Shown: positions 11,301 through 22,300 of the stretch, piece after piece | How positions within the stretch are numbered: the stretch's first letter is position 1 | Layout: the number at the start of each line of letters is the position of its first letter | Assembly (NCBI RefSeq): GCF_032118995.1 | Contig: NC_092652.1 | Span: 26,525,044-26,589,043, forward strand | Length of the DNA stretch: 64,000 bases | Reading direction: 5' to 3' | DNA from: Asterias amurensis | Taxonomy: Eukaryota > Echinodermata > Asteroidea > Forcipulatida > Asteriidae | Notes under the pieces: model-generated | What the model saw: the letters and a program-made list of their open reading frames with translations, nothing else | Database searches by the model: none | What the model was told of the DNA's origin: nothing | Position numbers and translations under genes: made by a program

Positions 11301-14300
11301 AAAGATAGTTTATCAAGAAAACCAACTTCTAAGTCAAGAAAACCTCCACCCCTCAAATATTGTTCTCATATTTTGTATAATGTTGACCTAGGCTGCTATA
11401 GGGAAAATACACTGAACTACACATAACTGTTATAATCATGCAGACATGAAATGTTGCTGTAAAAAAAGGACACTGGCTTGCAACACAAAACTTTGAACAG
11501 TAATATTCAGTTTTCTAAAGCAAAAAAAAGTGCGGGAAGCAGAGTGTTAGCCAAGGGGTGTCTGTGTGTCTTTTGGACACCCTGGTTTAAATTTTGTCAA
11601 CCTCTTTTAAATTTTTGTCAACCTCTAATATAAATGTACTTTAACTTGACAAAAACACAGGGGTGTCAGAATATATTAATAATAATAATAGTAGGTATTT
11701 GTAATGCGCCAAATCAATCTTAGCAGATGTTCAAGGCGCAGCAGAGACAATGTAAACACAACAATGTACATACATGTATCCAGTGAATGCTAATTAAACA
11801 ATAATTATAACACCATTTAAAAACAGCAACAACAATGGGAAAGAAATCAGAAACCTAGCCTTGATCAAGGCGCTACAGCCAGCCGCGACCTGCAAAATCC
11901 CAGTCCCGCCAGCGCACCCCCAATACATAACACAGTGCATACTGTTCTCGCTGTACAATGTCGTGCAGACTGCCGAATCGTGCCGCGCCGGGCCGGGGCA
12001 CACTACGCCAACAGCCTTGGGTCAAGGCTATCAGAAACCAGGAGGGAAACCACGACCAGGCCTTTAGCATTGAGCCAAAGAAAGTCCAGCGAAAGCCGGT
12101 CACTCTATGACGAGAACGTGCAGGCCAAGCCAAGCGATACCGGACACAAACTAAAACATATAATAAGGCATATATTATAGAGCAATCACTGGTGAGAGTA
12201 CCACTCAGTTGCTTATTAACAACCAACCCACAGAGGAAGCAAGATTTACAAAAGTCATTTATATTTTAAAGGAAAACAACTTTTAAGTCAAGACAACCTC
12301 CACCACACATTGTTCTCAAGTTTTTTATATTGATGACGAAAAGTTACTGTAAAAGAAGGACACTGACTTCGCAAACTTTGTTTTCATGACTTAAGCCCGG
12401 TTCATACTTCCTACGAATGCTTTGTGCGAAGCGAATTTCATTGCGTCACAGTTAGAAATGGATCATGTACGGGTTGTTACATCACCAAAATCTGGTTTGC
12501 GTTCGCATTCGAGGGAAGTATGGATCAGGCTTCAAAGGGTGGATAGTTGCATGCCTGAGTGAAAATAATAGCATCTCAAATCTGTGAACACTTATATTTT
12601 TACCAAATGCATACCCATACAGCAACTCACAGATGTCATAAAGATTACTGAAAGAAAACATTTGCAATAATTAGCCATTTTTTTTCTTCATTTCATATCA
12701 ATAACATTTTCTGTGCATCACAGCATTATCCTCAAACAACACAAAATCCTACAAAATGATACCAAGCAGACTTCTGAGAGACTCAAACCCCAGTTGTGTA
12801 TGTTATTCAAAAAGAAAAAAGTGAATGACCTGACCTTTCAACCCTAGCAATGTCTTTCTCAGAGGCTAAACGAAAAAAATGACTTTGATATTTTTTTATT
12901 CAGAGCAGTATTGTAGTCAAGTACTTTAAGGGCGACTATCAAGTACTGCCAAGTACCAGGGTGGCTAGTCCTAAGGGTGGCCAGTTACAAATACTCAAGT
13001 CTGAGTATTTGGCCCTTCAAGTACAAAGTAAAAATGTCTAAGTACTGAGTATTCTGATATCCAAGTACTGAATCAAACAGCTAAGTAGCAAGGACAGGTT
13101 CTCGGATCTAGATGTCGATGTATGCTTGCGATGATACCTTTCTTTTAAAAGATGAATTCATCCAAGAAGACTTCAAGTTTACTTCTTCCAGAGTTTTATT
13201 CCTCTGTTCCCTGCATTAACGCACACATGGGAAAGTAGTATTCTGACCATGGGTATTTAAAATTAGGGTACATTCACAGCCAGGTATTAAGCATGGCTCA
13301 ATTTTTACACTGCACCACAGCACAAGCCAGGTTTTGCAAATAATTATTTACAATAACTTTTCATAATTTTCAAATACCCATTTCTACTTTTAAAACAAGA
13401 ATGAACTGGTTGACAAAGTACAAAGTACTTACCCGAGTGTAGCAGCAACCAGCCTGACTGGTCTCCCACAAGATGGTATCCATCTTAACATTACTATGAC
13501 AACAATAATCACCATCGTCGACCCTTCATGCTGCGATCCATTATAGATACACAACAACCCTATCAACTGAAGGAATAGTTGTATGAGGTATATTGTCCGG
13601 TTGTTGGTGACCGGACCATACCAATAGCACACTGCAAAGCTTATGACGGTCGCAATCACAAAGTAACCTAGGAGGTACTTCTTGTACTGCATTGAGAGGA
13701 AATTGTCAAAGACCCAGTGGAGAAGATAAAGACAAACAGCCCAGCCACCAACTAGAAGAGAGACAGCGCCTGTTTTCTGTGGGGAAAGAAAAAAAATCAA
13801 AATCAAACTGCAGGCTCACATAATTTCAACCAGATCTTCACAAAAGATAGGGTCCGTACTCCAGTTCAAAGAACTATAACAGTTCAAAGAAATATAACAA
13901 GAACAAGGTACACTAGACTTGAGGACAAGGCGTTAAATGTTCGTGCGGTGATAGTGTTCTCACTACAGTCCCATAGAAGTCGACAACCAGCAGTTCGAGC
14001 GAGAGCAGTGATCTCGCGAGAGCACTGCCACAACTCGACTATCTCACCGCGGCAGCCCATTGACGACTTGTCCACAAGTCTAAAGGCACATTGGTGTGTC
14101 AGGCTTTTGGCAATGCTAGGTGGCAGCCAACTTACCAGGTAAATCTATTGCTCTTGGAAGCATTTTCATGCTCAGAATTACATCATTAATAATGACCCCA
14201 AGAGCATCTCCCAGTCTCCCATTGGCAAAGTGGGTGCATCTCTACTGCGGCATCCCATTGGAAACTTTATTCATTTGTTTTTCTTTATAAACCGTGCATA

Positions 14301-17300
14301 CAAATAGTAAAAAAGGGATTTAAAGTGATTTCAACGTATATAGAAAAAGGTTAGAAACAATAACTTTTGAAAAGTTAAAAATGATCCAAGTCATGAACTC
14401 ACCCTGGGGATAAAGCGACTCAGTATGTAGACAAGAACCAATAGGGATGCTAGAACCCCAACAGTTACACCTGTTGAGTAGTGGAAGACTACACTCCTAG
14501 TAGCAGAGAAGAAACAATGGAGTTATTATTCAACAAGCTTTTTCTTGATTAAAGGAACATTACAGAATCGGTAAGAAACAAAATCGTAAAGATCACAGAT
14601 TTACATCAAACTTATACGGTCTAAGCGTTTTATTCTTTTTTTTTTCTTCCATGCAATATGTGTAATCGGTTTTTCACTATTTTCTTGTGACCCAGACAAC
14701 CGATCGATCTTGAACTTCAACAGGTTTGTCAGTTTATGTATTTTATGGTGGATTGCATATAGTGCTTAAACTGCCAGCAACTGTTTTGTTAGCAAAACCA
14801 ATTCTGTAATGTTCCTTTAAACTATAATACATTATTAGTTGATACAAACTTATAAGTAAAGCTGGATTTGAACCAATGACCTCCGGATTAACGTCCCAGC
14901 ATTCTACCAACTGAGCTTTCTACTAGAATGTTGGCAGTCACAAAATGCTGTCAATATCTTTGTTTGGGGGTGCCAGCCAGAATTCATACAAGCGTTAACT
15001 GCTGGATACCCAGGGATCCCACCAAAGTTTACAATACAACCTTTTATTTACAGTAGAAGTTTATCCTTTGTTTCTTTTTTATAGAAGGCGGCCTTGTTGA
15101 TGTTTCTTCGGGCTTCCTCGTTGTCCTTTCTCTATTGTTTAGCTAATTAAGTTCACTTTTGACTACGAATGAGGCGTATCTTTGGATTTATGACAAGCAA
15201 TACATACTAAGTTAATTATCATTGAAAACTAAAATGAAAACTCACATGCTGAGCCTCGGAGCAGCTAGAAACAGAAAGATTCCCACGACAGTCAAGAGGA
15301 AAAACCTTGCGTTCACAACTTAAAGAAACAAGGGAAACAAACACAAGTAAATCAATTTTGGTTGTAACTCAGTCATAATATTTGGCCCATGGAAATAAGA
15401 AGGAACACATAGTAAGCACTTAATTTTTACTGATATGTTTAAGGGCCAATCAAATTTAGAAATCAGACTGAAGTAGGATGTCTATCATATCTGAAAGATA
15501 CAACACAATAAATGGGATTTCGACAAAAATAACAAGTTACGGTTTTACCACAAATTGAAATCACTAAAAGAAAATTAAGTGCCAGAAGTAAATGTTGTAC
15601 TCAAAAGTAAACTAATTGGAAATTTGCTTAAACTCTTCAAACATCACTTGATTGGCATTTAACAAAGAAAAAAATTACAATCATTTGCAAGATTTTCATC
15701 TTGTTCCAGATGTAATAGTTCCAGTCAAATTCTAATTGGAAATTTGCTTTTAAATTATTCAAGAATCACAATCATTTGCAAGATTTTCATCTTACCAAAG
15801 AACTTCACAACAGTCACGATATTTCCTATGTACGGGTAGACGTAGAGTGATTCACAAAAAGCAAATAATTTCTCAGATTCAGATACACTCTTTGCTGTCC
15901 TTCCCCAAATCAAACTGAAAACTTCCTTTTTGTCTTATAGGGTTCTTGGCTAATGTAGTACAGTGATTAAGTTCGCTTTTTTAAAAGTCCTTGGCTTCAC
16001 AATCAGAATAAATTAAATTAAATGAAAGAAATGAAACAAAGTAAAAACATAATTTGGGGGTTGAACAAAGAATTGACTAGAGTGGGATTGGAACCAACGA
16101 CCTCCAGATTAACGTGCCGGCACTCTACCAACTGAGCTATCTAGCCCTACGTTGGCGGTGTCCCTATATTTTCTATATCTTTGTTCAGGGGTGCCAGTCA
16201 GAAGCTATACAACCCATAATTGCCGTGTAGCCAGGAATCACACCCAAATTACGATACAACCTGGGAAGCGGCAGCCAGGGGATCACCTTAAAGGGAATGC
16301 AATTTTTTGTTTAAGCTATCAATATAAACCATATGTGGTTTATATTGAAATAAAAATAGGTAAGAGGAATAAAGAGGTGAATGTGATTCAATTTCTTAGA
16401 TACTTACATTCCTCGGTGACAATGATATGAGCCTTATTTGTCCCATCCTTTGGGTCTATTCCAACACAATGATTTTGCAACACAGACATCATCATTGCAT
16501 TTTGCTGCAACCATGGTGGAATAAATGAAGGCAGTATTCCGTTAGCTTTCTTCAGCTGATTTGTAACATCCGTCTCATTGGCTCCATACACCAGGGTAAT
16601 CTTGCCTTGATTTATGCTACCATTCTTCACTTTCACCTTCAGGTTAATTAAAGGGAAGGTAAACGTTTAAAATTAATGCCGATAAAAACTTTAGGTTAGA
16701 ATGCTACAGTAGCTTTCCCAAGTAAAAAAGCTTTTTGAGAAACTTTGCAATTCCTAGTACTGGTTCTCATGTTTAAAGATGTCAGTTTTTATGCCTAAAA
16801 GTTAATCTAGGAAGCGTTACCATGGTTTTTCGGCGATATCTCAAAAACACAACCACCTTTTGAAATGAAATTTTCACAAGTTAGTTTTATTGTGCAGTGT
16901 CTATATAAGCATTGATATAGGATTATATCATTCAAATGGTTCCAAAAACCAAAGGTTTACTTTCCCTTTAGACAAAGCAATACGAAATAAAGAAAAGGTG
17001 ATTTATATTTTGCTTGGTGGGAATACCATCATCCTGGTATTTTGAGCAAGATGTAGATGTAAATTTGTTGTAAATTGAAATAAAAACAAAATATGCCAAA
17101 AAATTTGTAAAATTGACTGTAAAAAAAGAGCTTACGCTTAAACTGCTCCATAATCTTAGCCAACTCCAGTCTCTCTTGGCGTCAAAACATTCTTTGTACG
17201 GAATTTCTACAGGTGAATCTTTCAAGGTCTTTGTGTTGATACCTGGAAGCATCAACAAAAATATCATCAGAAGGTTAGATGGACCCTGGAGGGTAAGATG

Positions 17301-18095
17301 TAGACCCAGTAACTAGGCTGCTAAAAACTCCTTTTATTTTCATTATTTTTTTATTTTTTTTTTTTTTTTTTTTTTCTTTTTTTTTTTTTTAAGAGTACAG
17401 CGCCCACTTCCTTGGTCAACATCCTATTTGATTTTTGAATGATTGGTTTGTTTTGTTTCCAACAAATTCAACACTTTTGGAATATTTTTGTCTCACAATA
17501 CATTGTTAATGTTAGCACAACTGTGTAAGCACCATCACTATTTTAGGTTTTGCTTTGCAGAGGGCTTCACAAAGTGAACGTTATTATTAATCAATTAGGT
17601 TCAAGACAACATGTCCCTCATTAATTTAGTGACCAACCTGCCTTGCTTGGAAGTTGGAATTTGAATAAGCTTGGCCAGCTGTAGTTGCGATAACGTAACC
17701 CTCCTGTCTGTTCGACATGAGGGTTGCGTTGTATTATATCGCATCTTACTTCTAGAAACTATAAGGCTTAATAGTTTCGAGAAGTAATCACATTTAATTA
17801 AGCCAGCTGCAAACAAGTGCATGCAGTCCCTCTCGATCGAGTCAGACACTGACAGTGCTGACTGGATGCTTTTATTTTTTAATAAAGTTAGGCCTAAATT
17901 TTTTTCGATCAAATTAATATCTCTTTTAATTAAAAACAACAAGAGATTCAACATGAAATTAGCAATCATTAACAGTATAACAAATGTTGTAGTTAGCAAA
18001 TTACTAGCTGAATATGCTCCTCCAACTTCGAAAAGGCTAAAGAGAAGAAAAATGTTGACCACAACTGAAATCAAACTCGCCGCCTTGACCGCCAT
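8391..18095 (-). CDS. NEMP1: Nuclear envelope integral membrane protein (NEMP1/TMEM194-like)
   Basis: Exons in transcript order are 18005-18095, 17136-17242, 16408-16636, 15246-15318, 14403-14496, 13433-13776, 10356-10517 and 8391-8532. All junctions are GT-AG and phases agree, giving 413 aa (human NEMP1 is 444). Homologues sit in the inner nuclear membrane, bind Ran and lamina partners, and stiffen the envelope, notably in germ cells. Visible: ATG in good context, a signal peptide (residues 1 to about 28, ending GGAYSA), and a luminal domain to about 142. Helices then start with FVNARFFLLTVVGIFLFL and FHYSTGVTVGVLASLL, and SFAVCYWYGPVTNNR lies between later helices. The nucleoplasmic tail has LLTEDEYYEQGRIET and SPKRFAQFV, the most conserved family motifs, and ends in an acidic SEEEIISSDSDMETD. 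The gene is divergent from TUT1. Family assignment is secure. Confidence 0.93.
8990..9232 (-). repeat. tRNA-Leu-like SINE
   Basis: On the - strand, 9232-9142 reads as a class II tRNA-like head: GGCCGAGTGGTTAAGAGC (A box), an anticodon-like ATTCAAG with CAA, and GGGTTTGAATCCC (B box), closing in GTGTCA/TGACAC. A tRNA-unrelated body follows to about 8990. It is too diverged and too embedded in a repeat body to be called a functional tRNA. A related copy is at 22008-22290. Confidence 0.7.
9898..10070. repeat. MITE, GGGCCC-ended family
   Basis: Left end GGGCCCAATGTCATAGAGCT and right end TCTATGAAATTGGGCCC form the inverted termini. It lies inside a NEMP intron. Confidence 0.8.
10835..10989. repeat. 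Palindromic MITE with CRE sites in both ends
   Basis: Inverted ends ATAGACCTTATGCA and TGCATAAGGTCTAT are followed inward by a perfect TGACGTCA on each side (10851-10858 and 10967-10974). A second inner inverted pair is TTGAGGTCAAA / TTTGACCTCAA. About 155 bp, in a NEMP intron. Confidence 0.75.
11145..11176. repeat. Short telomere-like interstitial repeat
   Basis: CCTTACCCTAACCTTAACCC continued by TTACCCTAACC: degenerate CCCTAA units over about 32 bp. This is too short to be a telomere. Confidence 0.5.
11679..12169 (-). mobile_element. Non-LTR element (SINE or LINE 3' end)
   Basis: On the - strand the element ends with GATTTGGCGCATTACAAAT and an (ATT)n tail, like the tail of the LINE remnant near 25400. 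A direct repeat ATATATTA flanks it (11671-11678 and 12170-12177), consistent with a target-site duplication. The interior is GC-richer than its surroundings and has no convincing protein. It may be a SINE mobilised by a LINE with the same tail. Confidence 0.55.
13914..14082. repeat. Foldback MITE, second member, 9-bp target duplication
   Basis: TAGACTTG at the left end and CAAGTCTA at the right, flanked by AAGGTACAC (13905-13913) and AAGGCACAT (14083-14091), a 9-bp duplication with two mismatches. The interior shares GTCGACAACCAGCAGTTCG and other stretches with the 7091 copy in the opposite orientation. Confidence 0.75.
14549..14820. repeat. TTAA-flanked MITE
   Basis: Left end TTAAAGGAACATTACAGAAT and right end ATTCTGTAATGTTCCTTTAA are perfect inverted copies. 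TTAA at both edges suggests a piggyBac/Kolobok-type target site. About 272 bp, in a NEMP intron. Confidence 0.8.
14855..14930 (-). repeat. tRNA-like SINE head
   Basis: On the - strand: AGCTCAGTTGGTAGAATGCT (A box) followed by GGTTCAAATCC (B box). The downstream GGGGTGCCAGCCAGAATTC body is shared with the element at 16075, so this is a dispersed tRNA-derived repeat rather than a gene. Confidence 0.6.
15796..15894 (-). other. Candidate cassette exon of NEMP (33 codons)
   Basis: On the - strand there is an open segment between AG at 15895-15896 and a strong donor GTAAGATG. It is 99 nt long with phase 1 at both ends, so it could be inserted between the third and fourth NEMP coding exons without changing frame. 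It would add a segment ending LYVYPYIGNIVTVVKFF. Skipping it gives TEEFVNARFFLL, which aligns better with vertebrate NEMP. The acceptor has a poor pyrimidine tract; the more obvious upstream acceptor at 15915 would break the frame. It may be an alternative exon or a decoy. Confidence 0.3.
16075..16146 (-). repeat. tRNA-like element with foldable acceptor stem
   Basis: On the - strand a 72-nt cloverleaf can be drawn. A 7-bp acceptor stem GGCTAGA/TCTAGTC, the A box AGCTCAGTTGGTAGAGTG and the B box GGTTCCAATCC are present. The anticodon and T stems have mismatches and the loop lacks a clear U33-anticodon-A37 arrangement, so I call it a tRNA-derived SINE head. Its body (GGGGTGCCAGTCAGAAG) matches the copy near 14950. 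Confidence 0.55.
16649..16970. repeat. MITE with TTAAAGGGAAGGTAAAC ends
   Basis: TTAAAGGGAAGGTAAAC at the left and GTTTACTTTCCCTTTA at the right are inverted ends. The interior has GGCGATATCTCAAAAACACA, also found in the fragment at 23613-23740. Confidence 0.7.
17334..17395. repeat. Poly(T) low-complexity tract
   Basis: More than 50 of about 60 bases are T. It could be the A-tail of a - strand retro-insertion, but no body is recognisable next to it. Confidence 0.7.
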
Positions 18096-18631
18096 GATGG
18101 ACACCTAAACAAATATTACATCTTGTATTTGATGTCGAAGTCGGTCCATTTAAATTACGTGCGTTCATTAGAAACCGCAACTACACGTTATTTTGTTGGA
18201 TTGAAGAGATGCATTCTGGGATACAATATGTCAGCCTCCATGGACATGTGTGTGTGAACTTTTTTTCCGACACATCACTGCACTGTAATTTCTATTTGTA
18301 AACAGTTAGTTTACAACAACAGAGTAAGTACGTAGTAAAGCCGGATAGTCTCGGGAAATCCTAGTGTTTGTATATCAAATTTAGTAGTTCTGTTTGTAGT
18401 GTAGACTTTATTACGAAAGGTTTTGTTTTCATTCAATTCAAATCTCTGTATCTACAACAAAGTAAAGAGATCAGTGATAATATTGATAAGCCAATTTCGC
18501 TCGCTCATCCACATGTCAGTGTTGTGCGCAATCTTTGAAGATGGCCCTTTTTCAAATTCGCGCAAGGCAAATAAAACTTTTGTGCACATTGTTTTGTTTT
18601 TGAACTGAAGTTTGTCCACACTAAATTGCGC

Positions 18632-18751
18632 GGCGGCTCATCATCATCATCATTCTCTGTGGACGGACCCCTGTAGACCATCAACATCAAGGGGGACGTA
18701 GAGCCGCCCAAACCAAACAATTGCTTGCAGACTGCCACAGCTGCTGTGCCG
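18632..18751 (+). other. Probable 5' UTR exon of TUT1, with GC-rich stem
   Basis: GGCGGCTC (18632-18639) can pair with GAGCCGCC (18701-18708). Inside, CCCCT (18668-18672) can pair with AGGGG (18690-18694). The block ends at a good donor, CCG|GTGAGT, in the right direction to splice to the 19321 acceptor. Exon start unknown. The stem may affect translation or be a CpG-type promoter feature. Confidence 0.35.
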
Positions 18752-19330
18752 GTGAGTGGTGGTCGACTTCTAACTGGCGCAACCAGATGTTGCTTGGTCG
18801 CCCTCTGGGTCTTGAAATTGACACGAACTACACAATTAATTGCCTTCGAGACTTTAGTACAAAAAAACCTTGTTGAGTAACTTTCTCCAGGAAGCCTCCA
18901 CTCTGACAATACATAGATAGTCAATATGTACATTTATTACAACAATAAAACTTTACATTTTGTTTAAAACAAAGAAAAGAGGAAATTCGACAAGTTGCTT
19001 TTGTTTGATTCAACACTGCTGAACTTGCAAAATTCAAATACTTGCCAGACACTCTCTCTCTCTCTCACTCGGACACATGGTACCTCAATGATCAGACCAG
19101 ACCACCTGACCAGAAATGTTTTGATTTTGACTGATCCATAATGGGGGTTTTAGTTAGTATTTGGCTAGCGTACAATTGTTAGCTAATGAACAGGCTGTTT
19201 TAGGACACCGCTTAATAATTACTTCAAAATTTATTGAATAATTTAAAGGAATTTAACAAAATTTAGAGTTTTTATAAAAGAAAATAATTATTAATTGGTA
19301 ATTTCTTTGTTCTTTTACAGACAGTCATAC

Positions 19331-19336
19331 ATGTAG
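19331..19336 (+). promoter_or_regulatory. Start-stop upstream ORF (ATGTAG) of TUT1
   Basis: If the leader is spliced at 19320/19321, the first AUG is immediately followed by a stop, 25 nt before the main ATG at 19361. Its context is weak (T at -3). Confidence 0.4.
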
Positions 19337-19360
19337 GTGGAGGTAAGGAACTATTTATCG

Positions 19361-22300
19361 ATGGAGAAATCTGACCTGATCAAAGTCCGAGGAAGGAACT
19401 TTCATTGTCAACTTTGTGACATAAAAATCACATCAGGTAAAGAAAGAAGTCTAATGAAAAATTATCAAATCAAGGGTCGTGGGTTCGAATCCCATCCGAG
19501 TAATATGCCTGTGATATTTTTTTCACAGGACTCGAAAAGTACTGAGTATACAGTGCTACCACACATTAATTTGGGTAAAAAACAAAATTAATATTCTTCA
19601 TCCCAAATGCAAATTTAACATCTATATTATATCGTTGCGGTACCCGCTGCCAAAACATAGGATTCGAACTGCCTCTAGCTACTGGGCAACCTTGGTAGAC
19701 TAGTTGGTAAGACACTGCTCTAGAATTGCAAGGGTCGTCGGTTCGAATCCCACCGGAGTAATATGCCTGTGATATTTTTTCATTCTTGTTTGGTAAAATA
19801 AATTTTGGTCTGGCAGTAAACATTTTTGTGCCCTGCAGTCGTGTTGACTTTCTCCAAAAAGTTGAGCCCTGGAGAGGACACTATTGGTAATTGTCAAAGA
19901 CCAGTTTTCTCACTTGGTGTATCTCAACATATGCATAAAATAACAACCCTGTGAAAATTTGAGCTCAATTGGTCGTCGAAGTTGCGAGATAATAATGAAA
20001 GAAAAAAACACCCTTGTGACACAAAGTTGTGTGCTTTCAGATATTTGATTTCCGAGACCTCAATTTCTAGATTTGAGGTCTCAAAATCAAATTCGTGGAA
20101 AATTACTTCTTTCTCAAAAAGTGTTCCCTTCAGAGGGGGCTGTTTCTCACAATGTTTTATACTATCAACCTCTCCCCATTACTCGTTAACAAGTAAGGTT
20201 TTATGCTTATCATTATTTTGAGTAATTACCAATAGTGTCCACTGCCTTTAATGAGTTTAAAATGCCCTAAACAAAATGACCTGTCTGATTTTCCCATCTC
20301 AGAGAAAGCTGTTGAAGACCACTTAAAAGGGAAGAAACATCTAAGACTGGTTAGTTTCCAAGAAAGCCGCCAGCAACAGACCCAAAGAAGCATCTTTGTC
20401 GGAGGATTAAGTCGGATAAATGGGGAAGTACAGCTCAGAGATTATTTCTCAAAGTTTGGTGATGTGGCACGAATCATCATTGACAAAGATAAGGTAAAGT
20501 TGTTTTGCTGATATATGTCTTTAAAATGCTAATAGACACCATCATTTGTAAGGAGTGCCTGTGCAATGGGGGACTTTTGGGACGCTTGGTGGCAGCAAAA
20601 TGACAATTTACCTGGTAGTTCTGCACTGCAGCCACATAGCGTTCTAAAGTTTCCCATTGCACTATTCTGCGCTTGCATTTGAAGTAAACTTAAAGGTAGG
20701 GTTATTCATAGGCAACTACTCCAGAAATGAATGGCCATAAAAAACTTTCTTGCTGTTTTTATTTCTTCCATAAAAAACTTGCAGCTGTTGATAGTATCAA
20801 CAGCTATTCTCCCCAAAAACATTTGATACTAGCATTCAGTGAGCACAAAAGAAATATTTAGCTATGCAAATATGCTAGGCAAAATCCTTTTCTGATGCAT
20901 TGCTATTTAGTCACAAGCAGAGTACAGATTAGATGTTTTCATTAAAGTTCTGATGACAAACATGATTTAGTCTGTTAACTTTTCCAATCGATAAGTGCCA
21001 ATAATTTTGTCTTTGATAGGCTCACTTCGCCATCGTGGAGTTCAAGAATGATGAGTCGGCAAAGAGCGCCACTAGTGTTGAGCGGCAGGTCATGAATGGC
21101 CAAAAGATTGTGGTGAGACCCAGGCAGCCCAAGGCAAGCCCAACTGCGGGAGGTTCAGCTGGAACAGCTAAAAGTAGAAGGGGTGTTAACCAAGATGGCC
21201 ACGGAAAGGGTAAAAGTGGAGAAGAACAATCAAAGCAAAATAAGGAGCTGTATCAAGCACTCGCCAAGGAAGAGTCTGTGAGTACACTCAGCTCCGCAAA
21301 TAGATTTTGGAATTTTGTGTTTAACATATTTTATTATTGTTTAACTGTCCTTTGACAACATCTATGAACAGCACTGTATACTCAGTACTTTCCCGAGTCC
21401 TGTGAAAATATATCACAGGCATGTTACTCGGATGGGATTCGAACCCACAACCCTTGCAATTCTAGAGCAGTGTCTTACCAACTAAACAACCGAGGTTGAT
21501 ATATTTTCACAGGACTCGGGGAAGTACTGAGTATACAGTGCTAATACACATCGGTGTATGGGTAAAAACCAAAATTAATATTCTTTATCCCCGATGCCAA
21601 TTTAACATCTATTATATCGTTGCGATACCCGCTGCCAAAACATAGGATTCGAATTGCCTCTAGCTACCGGGCAACCTCGGTAGTCTAGTTGGTATTTGGT
21701 AAGACACTGCTCTAGAATTGCAAGGGTCGTGGGTCTGATTCCCACCCAGGTAACATGCCTGTGATATATTTTCACAGGACTCGGGAAAGTACTGAGTATA
21801 CAGTGCTAACACACATCGGTGTATGGGTAAAAACCAAAATTAATATTCTTTATCCCCGATGCCAATTTAACATCTATTATATCGTTGCGGTACCCGCTGC
21901 CAAAACATAGGATTCGAACTGCCTCTAGCTACCGGGCAACCTCGGTAGTCTATGAACAGACTTTCACTTGAAAGAAATCAGCTGGGTGAAATTACTCCAT
22001 GTGCCATTATGTCATGGCCAAGCAGTTAAAGGCACCGGACTCAAGCTCTTGTGTTTTTGATCAGCAGAGTGTATTTTTGATCAGCAGAGTGTAGGTTCGA
22101 GTGCCGGTCGTGGCCCTTGTGTCCTTGCAAAGCAAGATACTTTACAATGTTTACTTTTTCCTTCGGATGGGACATTTTATATAAGTAGGGCCAGGTATTA
22201 GGATCGGTAGTTCACATAAAAGAACCCAGAACACTTAATGTGGAAGGGTAGTGTGTTTCTGGTTCAAATGGGAAGCAACCTATACAGGCTTAAATACAAA

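Larger units (their letters stand above)
18096..19360. promoter_or_regulatory. Divergent promoter region of NEMP (-) and TUT1 (+)
   Basis: Start codons face away from each other across 1,265 bp. The interval contains a probable non-coding first exon of TUT1 (about 18630-18751, GTGAGT donor at 18752) and its acceptor TTCTTTTACAG ending at 19320. A short CT repeat lies near 19053-19066. No TATA box is placed confidently. Bidirectional promoter use is inference from layout. Confidence 0.5.

Noticed and set aside
11935..12180. Overlapping open frames in GC-rich sequence near 12 kb
   Set aside because: They fall inside the retroelement at 11679-12169 and occur on both strands without any protein motif.
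16075..16146. Functional tRNA gene
   Set aside because: The acceptor stem pairs, but the anticodon and T stems have mismatches and the same body follows another copy near 14860. It is better explained as a SINE head.
18505..18933. 142-codon - strand frame between NEMP and TUT1
   Set aside because: It crosses the probable TUT1 leader exon and shows no recognised domain; low-complexity Asp run comes from a CAT repeat.
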